Positions 1 through 5,548 of a stretch of 5,624 nt of DNA are shown here, one piece after another (the first letter of the stretch is position 1; every line of letters begins with the position of its first letter). Both the position numbers and the translations under genes were made by a program. Origin of the DNA: Staphylothermus sp. (GTDB lineage: Archaea > Thermoproteota > Thermoprotei_A > Sulfolobales > Desulfurococcaceae). The notes below the pieces were generated by a model that did not search any database, was not told the DNA's origin, and worked only from the letters and a program-made list of their open reading frames with translations. The stretch covers positions 1 to 5,624 of the forward strand of contig JAGHDU010000046.1 of NCBI GenBank assembly GCA_021159785.1, in the 5' to 3' direction.

Positions 1-1
1 A

Positions 2-1336
2 TATATGAGTCTTCCAGAGAAAATCCTGCTACAACAACATTATCCAGAGTTATTCGATGAGCTTAAACCTATATGGATAGATGATACACAAACACTCATA
101 AACCATCAGGGACTCGTGTATTGGAGCAGGCTGAGCTATACACCTATGCCGATGCTCAACTATACCACTATAGGAAAAGTTCTGACAACACTTGAAGCAC
201 TGCGTGCAAGGGATAGAAAATACCTCGTGGTCAAGGGTCATGGCAGAAAAGAGCCTTGGAGAAGCCTTAGGAGCCTCATAGAATATGATCGTGGAGGAGC
301 CATCTTAACCCCTAAGCCGGGGCTTTACTGGAATATTTGTCAAATAGACTATAACAGCTTGTACCCAACAATAATTTCTAAGTACAATATTAGTGGTGAG
401 ACAATAGATAACCCCTATTGTAACAACAACTATAGGCCAGAGGGTTCGCCTCATTTAATATGTATTGATAAGAAAGGCTTAGTATCAGAAGTTCTTGGAA
501 AACTAGTAGAGCTAAGAACCCGTATAAAAGAAAAACGAAGAATCATAGACAAGCCCGAGTACGAGGCCAGAGAAAAAGCTCTTAAATGGATACTGGTTTC
601 AGGTTTTGGATACCTAGGGTATAGAAACAGTTTATTTGGCTCAATAATGGCTCATGAAACAGTTACTGGTATAGCAAGAAATACTTTGGTGAAGATCAAG
701 AAGATCCTTGAAAAACACGGTTATAGAGTCATACATGGAATAATAGACAGTATATTTGTTGAATCATGTAACTGTGAAGAAGTCCTTAAGATAGTTAATG
801 AACATAGCTTACCAGCTAAGATAGAGGCTGAATATACATGGCTATACATACCACCAGCTAAAACAACAGGTCTTGGAACAGCAAATAGATATTATGGAAA
901 ACTCAGAAACGGAGAATTAAAGATCAAAGGAATAATGGCTGTTAGAAACAATACCCCACTCTATATTAAGGAAATACAGTTGAAAGCCTTAGAAATACTT
1001 GGTGAAGCAAAAACTCCTGAAGAGTTTAGAGAAAAACTAGTTGAAGCACACAGAGTATTCGAGAAAGCAGTAGATGATATAGTAAATAAGAGAGTTGAAT
1101 CATGGAAGCTAACAATAACAGTAAATGCTAGAAGTGATTCAACGAGAAATACGCCGTGGAGGAAAGCCATGATGAAAATACCAGTAATAACTGGGAGCAA
1201 CCAAATAGTGTATATTATGGGTAAGAATAGAAAACCAGAGCCCTACATGGATAATATTGAAGACTATGACATTGAATACTACATGGAACTGTTAATGAGA
1301 GCAAAACAAGAACTCCCGCCAATACAAAACCATTGA
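2..1336 (+). CDS. Family B DNA polymerase, PolB2/Dpo2-like, 5'-partial
   Basis: Template-directed DNA polymerase of the archaeal PolB2 (Dpo2) type, a group tied in Sulfolobus to error-prone damage tolerance. The frame is open to the left edge. The ATG at 5 is probably internal, because the visible part begins just before the palm domain and no 3'-5' exonuclease motifs are seen. Numbering from that ATG: motif A is DYNSLYP with catalytic D115; the fingers follow (about 160-195); motif B is KALKWILVSGFGYLGY (191-206), with VSGFG where active enzymes have NSxYG; motif C is HGIIDS (244-249) in place of YGDTDS, so the first Asp is lost and D248 kept. The KKRY-like position reads ANRYYG (292-297). 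The thumb ends in DIEYYMELL, matching the normal C-terminus, so the 3' end is complete. D115 and D248, equivalent to the metal-binding pair, survive, so activity is plausible. The family call is firm; the PolB2 subgroup rests on the altered motifs. Confidence 0.9.
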   Translation, partial: YMSLPEKILLQQHYPELFDELKPIWIDDTQTLINHQGLVYWSRLSYTPMPMLNYTTIGKVLTTLEALRARDRKYLVVKGHGRKEPWRSLRSLIEYDRGGAILTPKPGLYWNICQIDYNSLYPTIISKYNISGETIDNPYCNNNYRPEGSPHLICIDKKGLVSEVLGKLVELRTRIKEKRRIIDKPEYEAREKALKWILVSGFGYLGYRNSLFGSIMAHETVTGIARNTLVKIKKILEKHGYRVIHGIIDSIFVESCNCEEVLKIVNEHSLPAKIEAEYTWLYIPPAKTTGLGTANRYYGKLRNGELKIKGIMAVRNNTPLYIKEIQLKALEILGEAKTPEEFREKLVEAHRVFEKAVDDIVNKRVESWKLTITVNARSDSTRNTPWRKAMMKIPVITGSNQIVYIMGKNRKPEPYMDNIEDYDIEYYMELLMRAKQELPPIQNH

Positions 1337-1383
1337 ATAGTGTTGCCTTAATTCATGAATAGAACAGCATAATACTTAAAACA

Positions 1384-1395
1384 TTTTCCTTTATT
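1384..1395 (+). terminator. T-rich tract after the polymerase gene
   Basis: A pyrimidine-rich stretch (TTTTCCTTTATT) lies about 50 bp past the polymerase stop codon. Archaeal transcription commonly ends at U-rich tracts without a hairpin. The tract is short and interrupted in an AT-rich gap, so this is only a candidate. Confidence 0.22.
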
Positions 1396-1430
1396 AAAGA
1401 TTTAAACAATACATTGAATATCTATAAGAA

Positions 1431-1444
1431 CAAATAACTTATTG
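1431..1444 (+). promoter_or_regulatory. Possible TATA/BRE for the DUF89 gene
   Basis: CAAATAACTTATTG resembles a weak archaeal BRE plus TATA element. A start about 26 bp downstream of its centre would fall near 1466 and give a leader of roughly 20 nt carrying the ribosome site. TCTATAAG at 1421-1428 is an alternative. Neither matches the consensus strongly. Confidence 0.25.
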
Positions 1445-1471
1445 CTAATTGATATACCCTGAGGCGTTAAT

Positions 1472-1478
1472 GAGGTGA
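1472..1478 (+). promoter_or_regulatory. Shine-Dalgarno site of the DUF89 gene
   Basis: GAGGTGA matches the archaeal 16S 3'-end complement and ends 10 nt before the ATG at 1489, supporting that start. A second, weaker GAGGCG lies 11 bp upstream at 1461-1466. Between them ATG-AGG-TGA (1470-1478) forms a two-codon reading frame whose stop is inside this site. Confidence 0.65.
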
Positions 1479-1488
1479 AATAGTATCT

Positions 1489-2373
1489 ATGAGGGTGAAG
1501 CCTCTTTGTGTACAGTGTATAATTGATTCTAGATTTCGAGAAATAAGAGGAACAAATACTGGTGATGACGCTAAGATCTATGCTGGTATTGAGTTGCTGC
1601 GTATAGGTTTTGAGGAATTTAAAAGAGGCGGCGAACTAACTGTATTAGCCACAAGGATTTATCACAGGCTTTTGGAATCCTTCCCAGCCATTATTGAGTA
1701 CTATAAGAAGGTTAAACGTGAGAGTATAGAAGAAGCTTACAGCTACTTACCCGTTATTGAGGATTATTTGGAGAAATTGAGTGGTTACGATAAATACGTT
1801 GCTGCTACAAAGATCAGTATTATTGGTAATTATTTAGATACAGGTGTTATGGAGCATAATCCTCCCTCTGTAAATGAATTATTGAATTATATTGATAGAC
1901 CTCTAGCCATTGATTATACGAGGGAATTCTATGAACTAGTGAGTAACGGTGGTAAAAAGATTATATGGTTATTCGATAATGCTGGTGAAGCTATTCTCGA
2001 TATACCCTTAATAAAGATTCTAAGAAATATGGGCAACAAAGTAATCGGGGTAGTAAAAGAAGATCCTGGGTTCCAAAACGATCTTACAATAAGTGATGCC
2101 CTAGAAGCTGGGCTAGATAGTTATGTAGACGAGCTATTATCCACGAGTTATCCAGGTTCTAGTATTCATTGGGACAAAATAAGTGATAATGCTAAAGCTA
2201 AGATAAAAGAAGCCGACTTAATTGTTGCAAAGGGCATGGCTCATTGGGAATACATTATAGAAATAGACCTGGGTAAACCAATTTACCACCTACTCGTCCC
2301 AAAATGCAGCGTCATAGCTGAAGCTCTCGGAGTACCTAGAGGAACACTCGTAGCCTTATTAAATATTAAATAA
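1489..2373 (+). CDS. DUF89/ARMT1-like damage-control phosphatase
   Basis: A 294-residue member of the DUF89 (ARMT1-like) family of metal-dependent phosphatases, which remove phosphate from sugar phosphates and damaged phosphometabolites; the substrate here cannot be told from sequence. Family marks in order: an N-terminal CxxC (C7, C10) as in the prokaryotic subfamily; a helical region to about 105; IIGNYLD (111-117), matching the family's GNxxD block; FDNAGE (162-167), the conserved DNxGE metal/phosphate motif; PGFQNDLTISDA (193-204), matching the P-x-ND-T-x-DA block; AKGMAHWE (247-254), the KGxxN(Y/F)E block with H252 where Asn is usual; and PKC with C273, which may join the N-terminal cysteines at one metal site. 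Length and both ends look complete. No signal peptide is seen, so it should be cytosolic. The ATG is chosen for the GAGGTGA site 10 nt upstream. The gene is 152 bp from the polymerase gene and probably transcribed separately. Confidence 0.88.
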   Translation: MRVKPLCVQCIIDSRFREIRGTNTGDDAKIYAGIELLRIGFEEFKRGGELTVLATRIYHRLLESFPAIIEYYKKVKRESIEEAYSYLPVIEDYLEKLSGYDKYVAATKISIIGNYLDTGVMEHNPPSVNELLNYIDRPLAIDYTREFYELVSNGGKKIIWLFDNAGEAILDIPLIKILRNMGNKVIGVVKEDPGFQNDLTISDALEAGLDSYVDELLSTSYPGSSIHWDKISDNAKAKIKEADLIVAKGMAHWEYIIEIDLGKPIYHLLVPKCSVIAEALGVPRGTLVALLNIK

Positions 2374-2408
2374 TGTACATTAACCTAATTGCTACTCAAT
2401 TAATTAAC

Positions 2409-2436
2409 ATACGTCTTTTGCGTATTCTTTTGATTT
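2409..2436 (+). terminator. Stem-loop plus T-rich tail after the DUF89 gene
   Basis: ATACG (2409-2413) and CGTAT (2421-2425) form a perfect 5-bp inverted repeat around a TCTTTTG loop. It is followed by TCTTTTGATTTG, so TCTTTTG occurs twice. The site begins about 35 bp after the stop codon. A short stem with U-rich loop and tail suits an archaeal termination region. The stem is weak. Confidence 0.38.
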
Positions 2437-2440
2437 GTAA

Positions 2441-2454
2441 AAGATATTTTATCC
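2441..2454 (+). promoter_or_regulatory. Possible TATA/BRE for the HAD gene
   Basis: AAGATATTTTATCC resembles an archaeal purine-rich BRE followed by a TATA-like TATTTTATC. Counting about 26 bp from the centre (near 2450) puts the transcript start near 2476, leaving a leader of about 40 nt before the ATG at 2517. The match is moderate in an AT-rich gap. Confidence 0.35.
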
Positions 2455-2468
2455 TATTACACAGCATA

Positions 2469-2484
2469 ATCTAAAGAATTAGAT
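2469..2484. repeat. 6-bp inverted repeat near the HAD transcript start
   Basis: ATCTAA (2469-2474) and TTAGAT (2479-2484) are perfect reverse complements separated by AGAA. The dyad spans the predicted transcript start of the HAD gene, where a repressor site would block initiation. The repeat is directly visible; an operator role is inference. Confidence 0.4.
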
Positions 2485-2504
2485 AGTTAATACAGTTGTT
2501 AATG

Positions 2505-2515
2505 GGTGATATCAC
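2505..2515 (+). promoter_or_regulatory. Shine-Dalgarno site within a perfect palindrome
   Basis: GGTGAT (2505-2510) complements the archaeal 16S tail and lies 6 nt before the ATG at 2517, which decides that start over TTG 2496 and ATG 2502. The site sits in the 10-bp palindrome GTGATATCAC (2506-2515). With no loop it is a poor hairpin, but it could bind a dimeric protein. Confidence 0.6.
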
Positions 2516-2516
2516 T

Positions 2517-3245
2517 ATGATTAAAGCTGTATCACTTGATGTTTATAATACTCTCATTGATCTAAGCAAATATTATACATTGATATCTGAAGAAATAGCA
2601 AGGATCACTAATAGTGATCCCAGAGTGGTTGGTGAAAAAATTGTTAGAGCTCACAAGGAAGCTTTAAAGCATCGATTATTTGGTGGTTTTAAGAGAGTCA
2701 TCATTGAGTCTGCTGATATGTATGCTAAGAGTCTTGGTGTTAGAAGAGAGGATATCTATAGAGCAATTATTAGAACACTTGATAGAGATGAGATAAAGGA
2801 CCTTATCTTCCCCGATGTAAAGGAAGCATTAAGAATGTTAAAGGAGAAAAACGTTTTGATCGCTACTATAGGCAATGTACTCAGCTGGCCAGGCATGGTC
2901 ACAAGGTATCTTCTAGATAAGAACGGCGTATTGGAATACTTCGTTCTCACTGTGTTTATGGATGAAGTTGGATATATGAAGCCGCAAAAAGAGATCTTCC
3001 TATTTACAGCTGAACAACTGGGTATAAGCATTGATGAATTATTACATGTCGGTGATTCACCCGAGAACGATCTTGCAGGAGCTCTTCTTGCTGGAGCTAA
3101 AGCGGCGTTAATTAATAGAGGTTTAAATGTTCCTATTGCTAGGATTGGAAGAAGTGCCTTCATAATAAATGATCTTAGAAAACTAGTGGATGTTATTGAC
3201 GAACTTAATAAGGATGAAGAAATAGGAAAAAAGGTTTTTACGTAG
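2517..3245 (+). CDS. HAD-superfamily hydrolase (COG1011-like)
   Basis: A 242-residue cytosolic HAD-fold hydrolase, most likely a phosphatase on a small phosphorylated metabolite; the substrate is not readable from sequence. All four HAD motifs are present. Motif I is DVYNT (8-12), with nucleophile D8 and Tyr at the usual second Asp, the DxYxT form seen in haloacid-dehalogenase-like and some COG1011 proteins. A helical C1-type cap spans about 15-95. Motif II is ATIGN, with T117. Motif III is the Lys of YMKPQKEIF (K155). Motif IV is GDSPENDLAGA, with D180 and D185. Loss of the motif I acid/base Asp could mean weak phosphatase activity or a dehalogenase-like role. ATG 2517 is preferred because GGTGAT lies 6 nt upstream; starting at TTG 2496 would add seven residues before the normal MIKAVSLD start. 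The gene converges on the PNGase A homologue with a 29-bp gap. Confidence 0.88.
   Translation: MIKAVSLDVYNTLIDLSKYYTLISEEIARITNSDPRVVGEKIVRAHKEALKHRLFGGFKRVIIESADMYAKSLGVRREDIYRAIIRTLDRDEIKDLIFPDVKEALRMLKEKNVLIATIGNVLSWPGMVTRYLLDKNGVLEYFVLTVFMDEVGYMKPQKEIFLFTAEQLGISIDELLHVGDSPENDLAGALLAGAKAALINRGLNVPIARIGRSAFIINDLRKLVDVIDELNKDEEIGKKVFT
3227..3232 (-). terminator. U-tract downstream of the PNGase A gene
   Basis: Read on the minus strand this is TTTTTTCC, about 43 nt past the TAA of the PNGase A homologue and inside the 3' end of the convergent HAD gene. An archaeal U-tract terminator is plausible. On the plus strand the neighbouring T-run (3235-3239) precedes the HAD stop codon, so it cannot by itself end that message. 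Confidence 0.33.
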
Positions 3246-3274
3246 TATTAACCAAACATTGCTCTCCTTATACC

Positions 3275-5086
3275 TTAGAAGTACTTGTAGTATAGGTTGT
3301 CTCCAACTATTTCGTATAAATGAGTGCCTAGCTCTCCTACGTATGTTCTGGCAGCAGTTGCTCTGGTGTAAATCCAGGTTTGTGGTTCTCCATCGACTGG
3401 TGTATCGAATAGTAAGCCGTGTACTGTCTTGCCATTTGTCGCTAATGCAAATCCTACTCCTGTAACAACTGCTCCTGTATGTGATATGAATATGAGGTCT
3501 ATGTTCCACTTTACAGCTGCATGTAGTTTCTCGGCTAGGACTTTATTGTGTGTACCTGTATCGTCTGTTAACTGAGTTTTTGTTCTTAGTTCTTGTGTTA
3601 CTACAATATACTCAACGATTGCTCCTGGCACTGGGTTGCTCACGCTTGCTTGGTCGAGATCACCATATACTTCTACTACTCCATTGTACTTGACATCCAG
3701 TGGTGCATTCCATTCATATACCCATTCAAAACTCTTTGATGTGTCTCCTTCTAATACATCGTAGGTTAGCTTGGATACTCTGTATTCGTTAATTGTCAAG
3801 TTGTCGTAGTAGTCATTGTATTTTCTTGTAGCTGTGAATAATGCTTTGTAATAGGATGTTGCTAGGAATACTTCATCACCTACATAGATCTTTGAAGAGA
3901 CTACTGATTCAAACTCCGATGTTACGGTGAAGTGTGTATATCCAGACTCTTGTGTTGTCTGTTTATCTAGAGATGGTGTTGCACTATAGTCTACTAATTC
4001 ATATTTTACTGTCTCATCAGTTGTCCATAATAGTAAAGCACCGCTTATCTGCCAGTTGCCACCATATATTCCACTTAGTTCTACTGTGAGGTTATGTTCA
4101 CCAACAATTAATGGTAGGGCACCCGTTAGGTCTACAAAAGTTGGTTCTTCTGCATATGCTCTTACGGATGGTAGGGGTCTCCAGAGGTATGGTGAGAATC
4201 CACCAGTGTATATTGTGTGCATTGGGTGAACAAGTGCTAATAGTTTGTCGTCAGAGTATATCTTAAGCTCTCTTACAATATCTCCATTATAATACCAGAA
4301 CTCGTCATCTCCATTTCCTTTAGTGTGTAGTAATAATACGGCTCTTGTTACGTTTTGTGGTACATTTAATTCGAAGGTTTTGCTTGGTACGTTTTTCTTG
4401 AATACTTCCCTCTTCCATAATGGGATAATCACGTCTGGTAGGTTTGCTGGTTTTTCGCCTGGGTACAATAGGAGTGTAACGTTTAGTAGGAATCTGCCTG
4501 TAACACCTATGCTAGGTGCTATGACGTTGGGTAACCATATCTCGAATGTTACATTTCCTTTGAACAATGAGTAGAATAATGTAACGTCTGTTGTTACTGT
4601 CCAGTTATATCTTTGTGGAGTGCTGCCCCAGAGTATTGGTACGTCATTAGCATATATCCATAGTACTCTATCATACTGGATTGGGTTATTATAGACGGGA
4701 TCATATAGTTTACCATCAACTCTTAATAATATCTTACTCCACTCACCCTCGGGTATAACTGCCCACACCGTCACTGGTTTCCATGCTGCAAATTCGCCGT
4801 TTACGAGAACATTTACCTCTACTGGCTCAGTACTTGGCACTGGAAACGGATAATCCTGCCAGCTCCAATAACCACTAGTGTCAACCACGTTTACTTCATC
4901 GTCTCCATAGGAACGGCTATAATAGAATCTAGTTGTGGGAGTAACTAATCCGTCATAGCCGTGTATCTTGATTGAAGATACTGGGAGTTTATATACGTTT
5001 TCTCCCACTGCTATACTGATTGATAGATTTGGTAAGAGTATTAATGCAGTAATGAGTATTGATATGAAAATGTATTTACTTCCCAT
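3275..5086 (-). CDS. Secreted peptide-N-glycosidase A (PNGase A) homologue
   Basis: A 603-residue exported homologue of plant and fungal PNGase A, which hydrolyses the bond between Asn and the first GlcNAc of N-glycans, releasing the glycan and leaving Asp. Residues 1-26 form a signal peptide (MGSK, then a hydrophobic core to SIA). Family blocks: YDRVLWIYANDVPILWGSTP (138-157), matching plant FDRxxxVWLxGVELLRTSTxEP; NWTVTTDVTLFYSLFKGNVT (161-180); NVTLLLYPG; GDDEFWYYN (259-267), a near-exact family signature; GGFSPYLWRPLPSVRAY (295-311), matching GGxNPxxWxPV; and GGNWQISGALLLW (342-354). The C-terminal third (360-603) is less conserved. It has no C-terminal anchor, so it should be released or loosely bound to the cell surface. 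Six N-x-T sequons (N161, 178, 202, 245, 332, 429) suggest it is itself glycosylated. The ATG at 5086 is preferred to the in-frame one at 5230 because it has a GAGGTG site 8 nt upstream and begins the signal peptide directly; the longer form adds 48 residues. Catalysis is inferred from homology. Confidence 0.88.
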   Translation of the reverse strand: MGSKYIFISILITALILLPNLSISIAVGENVYKLPVSSIKIHGYDGLVTPTTRFYYSRSYGDDEVNVVDTSGYWSWQDYPFPVPSTEPVEVNVLVNGEFAAWKPVTVWAVIPEGEWSKILLRVDGKLYDPVYNNPIQYDRVLWIYANDVPILWGSTPQRYNWTVTTDVTLFYSLFKGNVTFEIWLPNVIAPSIGVTGRFLLNVTLLLYPGEKPANLPDVIIPLWKREVFKKNVPSKTFELNVPQNVTRAVLLLHTKGNGDDEFWYYNGDIVRELKIYSDDKLLALVHPMHTIYTGGFSPYLWRPLPSVRAYAEEPTFVDLTGALPLIVGEHNLTVELSGIYGGNWQISGALLLWTTDETVKYELVDYSATPSLDKQTTQESGYTHFTVTSEFESVVSSKIYVGDEVFLATSYYKALFTATRKYNDYYDNLTINEYRVSKLTYDVLEGDTSKSFEWVYEWNAPLDVKYNGVVEVYGDLDQASVSNPVPGAIVEYIVVTQELRTKTQLTDDTGTHNKVLAEKLHAAVKWNIDLIFISHTGAVVTGVGFALATNGKTVHGLLFDTPVDGEPQTWIYTRATAARTYVGELGTHLYEIVGDNLYYKYF

Positions 5087-5091
5087 GTATA

Positions 5092-5100
5092 CCCCACCTC
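5092..5100 (-). promoter_or_regulatory. Shine-Dalgarno site of the PNGase A gene
   Basis: Read on the minus strand, GAGGTGGGG precedes the ATG at 5086, with GAGGTG 8 nt upstream. This fixes the start at the signal peptide. Confidence 0.7.
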
Positions 5101-5126
5101 TTATGGAAACGTAGTATGATCCCACT

Positions 5127-5140
5127 GATAAAAAACCTTT
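5127..5140 (-). promoter_or_regulatory. Possible TATA/BRE for the PNGase A gene
   Basis: The minus strand reads AAAGGTTTTTTATC: a purine-rich BRE-like part followed by a T-rich TATA-like element. A start about 26 bp downstream falls near 5105, giving a leader of about 19 nt that just holds the ribosome site. This geometry also supports the shorter protein, since the ATG at 5230 would lie upstream of the promoter. Confidence 0.42.
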
Positions 5141-5267
5141 ATTCTCGGGATACCGAACACTAAAATATACATCCAGATCATTATTCGGAAATATATCAAA
5201 ACTAATACTCAGAATCCTATAGACGTGCATGATGTATGAGAAGGCCTTATATTGATGGGTGGTAGAG

Positions 5268-5272
5268 AAAAA
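5268..5272 (-). terminator. Short U-tract after the zinc-ribbon gene
   Basis: The minus strand reads CTCTTTTTCTC about 10 nt past the zinc-ribbon stop codon. A short U-run in a pyrimidine-rich stretch may end that transcript before the PNGase A promoter. The run is only five bases long. Confidence 0.28.
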
Positions 5273-5281
5273 GAGATTAAA

Positions 5282-5494
5282 CTATTTCTTTTCAGCCCGC
5301 TTGGGCGGTACTAGAACATAGAATGATTTCTTGCCTTTTTCTCCCCTGACTTTTTTGTAATAGAAGAATCTCTGACCACATTTCTTACATCTATAATACG
5401 TTACCTCATATACTATACCGGTATTCCTTAATGGGTATTCCCATATTTTTATCCTTTCGAGACTCCTACTTTTACAACTAGGGCAGTTGACCAA
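5282..5494 (-). CDS. Small basic zinc-ribbon protein, hypothetical
   Basis: A 70-residue protein that I do not recognise by name. C4-P-S-C7 and C36-K-K-C39 form two CxxC knuckles about 28 residues apart, the layout of a zinc ribbon. YYRCKKCGQRFFYYKK (33-48) resembles the second knuckle of ribbons found in transcription factors, ribosomal proteins and transposase ends. The tail (49-70) is Lys/Arg-rich, ending KRAEKK, which would suit binding of nucleic acid. No other domain or membrane segment is seen. The start is TTG: an in-frame TGA lies three codons upstream, with only ACA and ATT between, and GAGGT sits 9 nt before the TTG, so no ATG or GTG fits without losing the first cysteines. The 195-bp gap to the PNGase A gene, which has its own promoter-like element, argues against a shared job. 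A regulator role is possible but unproven. Confidence 0.75.
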   Translation of the reverse strand: MVNCPSCKSRSLERIKIWEYPLRNTGIVYEVTYYRCKKCGQRFFYYKKVRGEKGKKSFYVLVPPKRAEKK

Positions 5495-5501
5495 AATTGT
5501 T

Positions 5502-5509
5502 CAACCTCA
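5502..5509 (-). promoter_or_regulatory. Shine-Dalgarno site deciding a TTG start
   Basis: Read on the minus strand, TGAGGTTG places GAGGT 9 nt before the TTG at 5494. With the in-frame TGA just upstream of that TTG, this makes TTG the only reasonable start for the zinc-ribbon gene. Confidence 0.6.
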
Positions 5510-5511
5510 CT

Positions 5512-5544
5512 AGTATTTATTGATCAAAATAAGATATAAATACT
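5512..5544. repeat. 9-bp perfect inverted repeat across the promoter
   Basis: AGTATTTAT (5512-5520) and ATAAATACT (5536-5544) are exact reverse complements with a 15-bp spacer. One arm covers the TATA element of the zinc-ribbon gene and the other covers its predicted transcript start. An operator for a dimeric regulator, possibly the gene's own product, is inference. Confidence 0.5.
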
Positions 5545-5548
5545 TCGC
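5534..5548 (-). promoter_or_regulatory. TATA/BRE of the zinc-ribbon gene
   Basis: The minus strand reads GCGAAGTATTTATAT: a purine-rich BRE followed by a good archaeal TATA element. Its centre (5538) predicts a transcript start near 5512, about 17 nt before the TTG start, just enough for the ribosome site. TATAAATA can also be read on the plus strand, so a divergent promoter is possible. Confidence 0.55.

Noticed and set aside
50..241. Minus-strand open frame of 63 codons under the polymerase gene
   Set aside because: Lies wholly within a confidently identified polymerase gene. Its cysteines are by-products of the opposite strand, and it has no ribosome site.
961..1200. Minus-strand frame of 79 codons resembling a hydrophobic protein
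   Set aside because: Shadow of the polymerase thumb region; Ser/Phe-rich composition is what antisense of Lys/Glu-rich coding yields.
1351..1360. Palindrome ATTCATGAAT after the polymerase gene
   Set aside because: Short AT-rich palindromes are expected by chance here, and it has no clear relation to a promoter or T-tract.
2756..3163. Minus-strand frame of 135 codons
   Set aside because: Antisense to the HAD gene, covering its conserved motifs; no family resemblance.
3259..3465. Plus-strand frame of 68 codons, Leu/Cys-rich
   Set aside because: Antisense of the PNGase A C-terminus; no promoter or ribosome site.
3183..3509. Minus-strand frame of 108 codons across the convergent junction
   Set aside because: Overlaps the end of the PNGase A gene in another frame and the end of the HAD gene; no recognisable domain.
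4323..4574. Plus-strand frame of 83 codons
   Set aside because: Antisense of the conserved PNGase A core; no supporting signals.
5087..5230. 48-residue N-terminal extension of the PNGase A protein
   Set aside because: It would put a polar segment before an obvious signal peptide, lies upstream of the likely promoter, and the ATG at 5086 has a far better ribosome site.
5101..5281. Possible C/D-box guide RNA in the gap before the PNGase A gene
   Set aside because: CTGA and ATGAT-like strings occur, but not in the C-then-D order or spacing needed.
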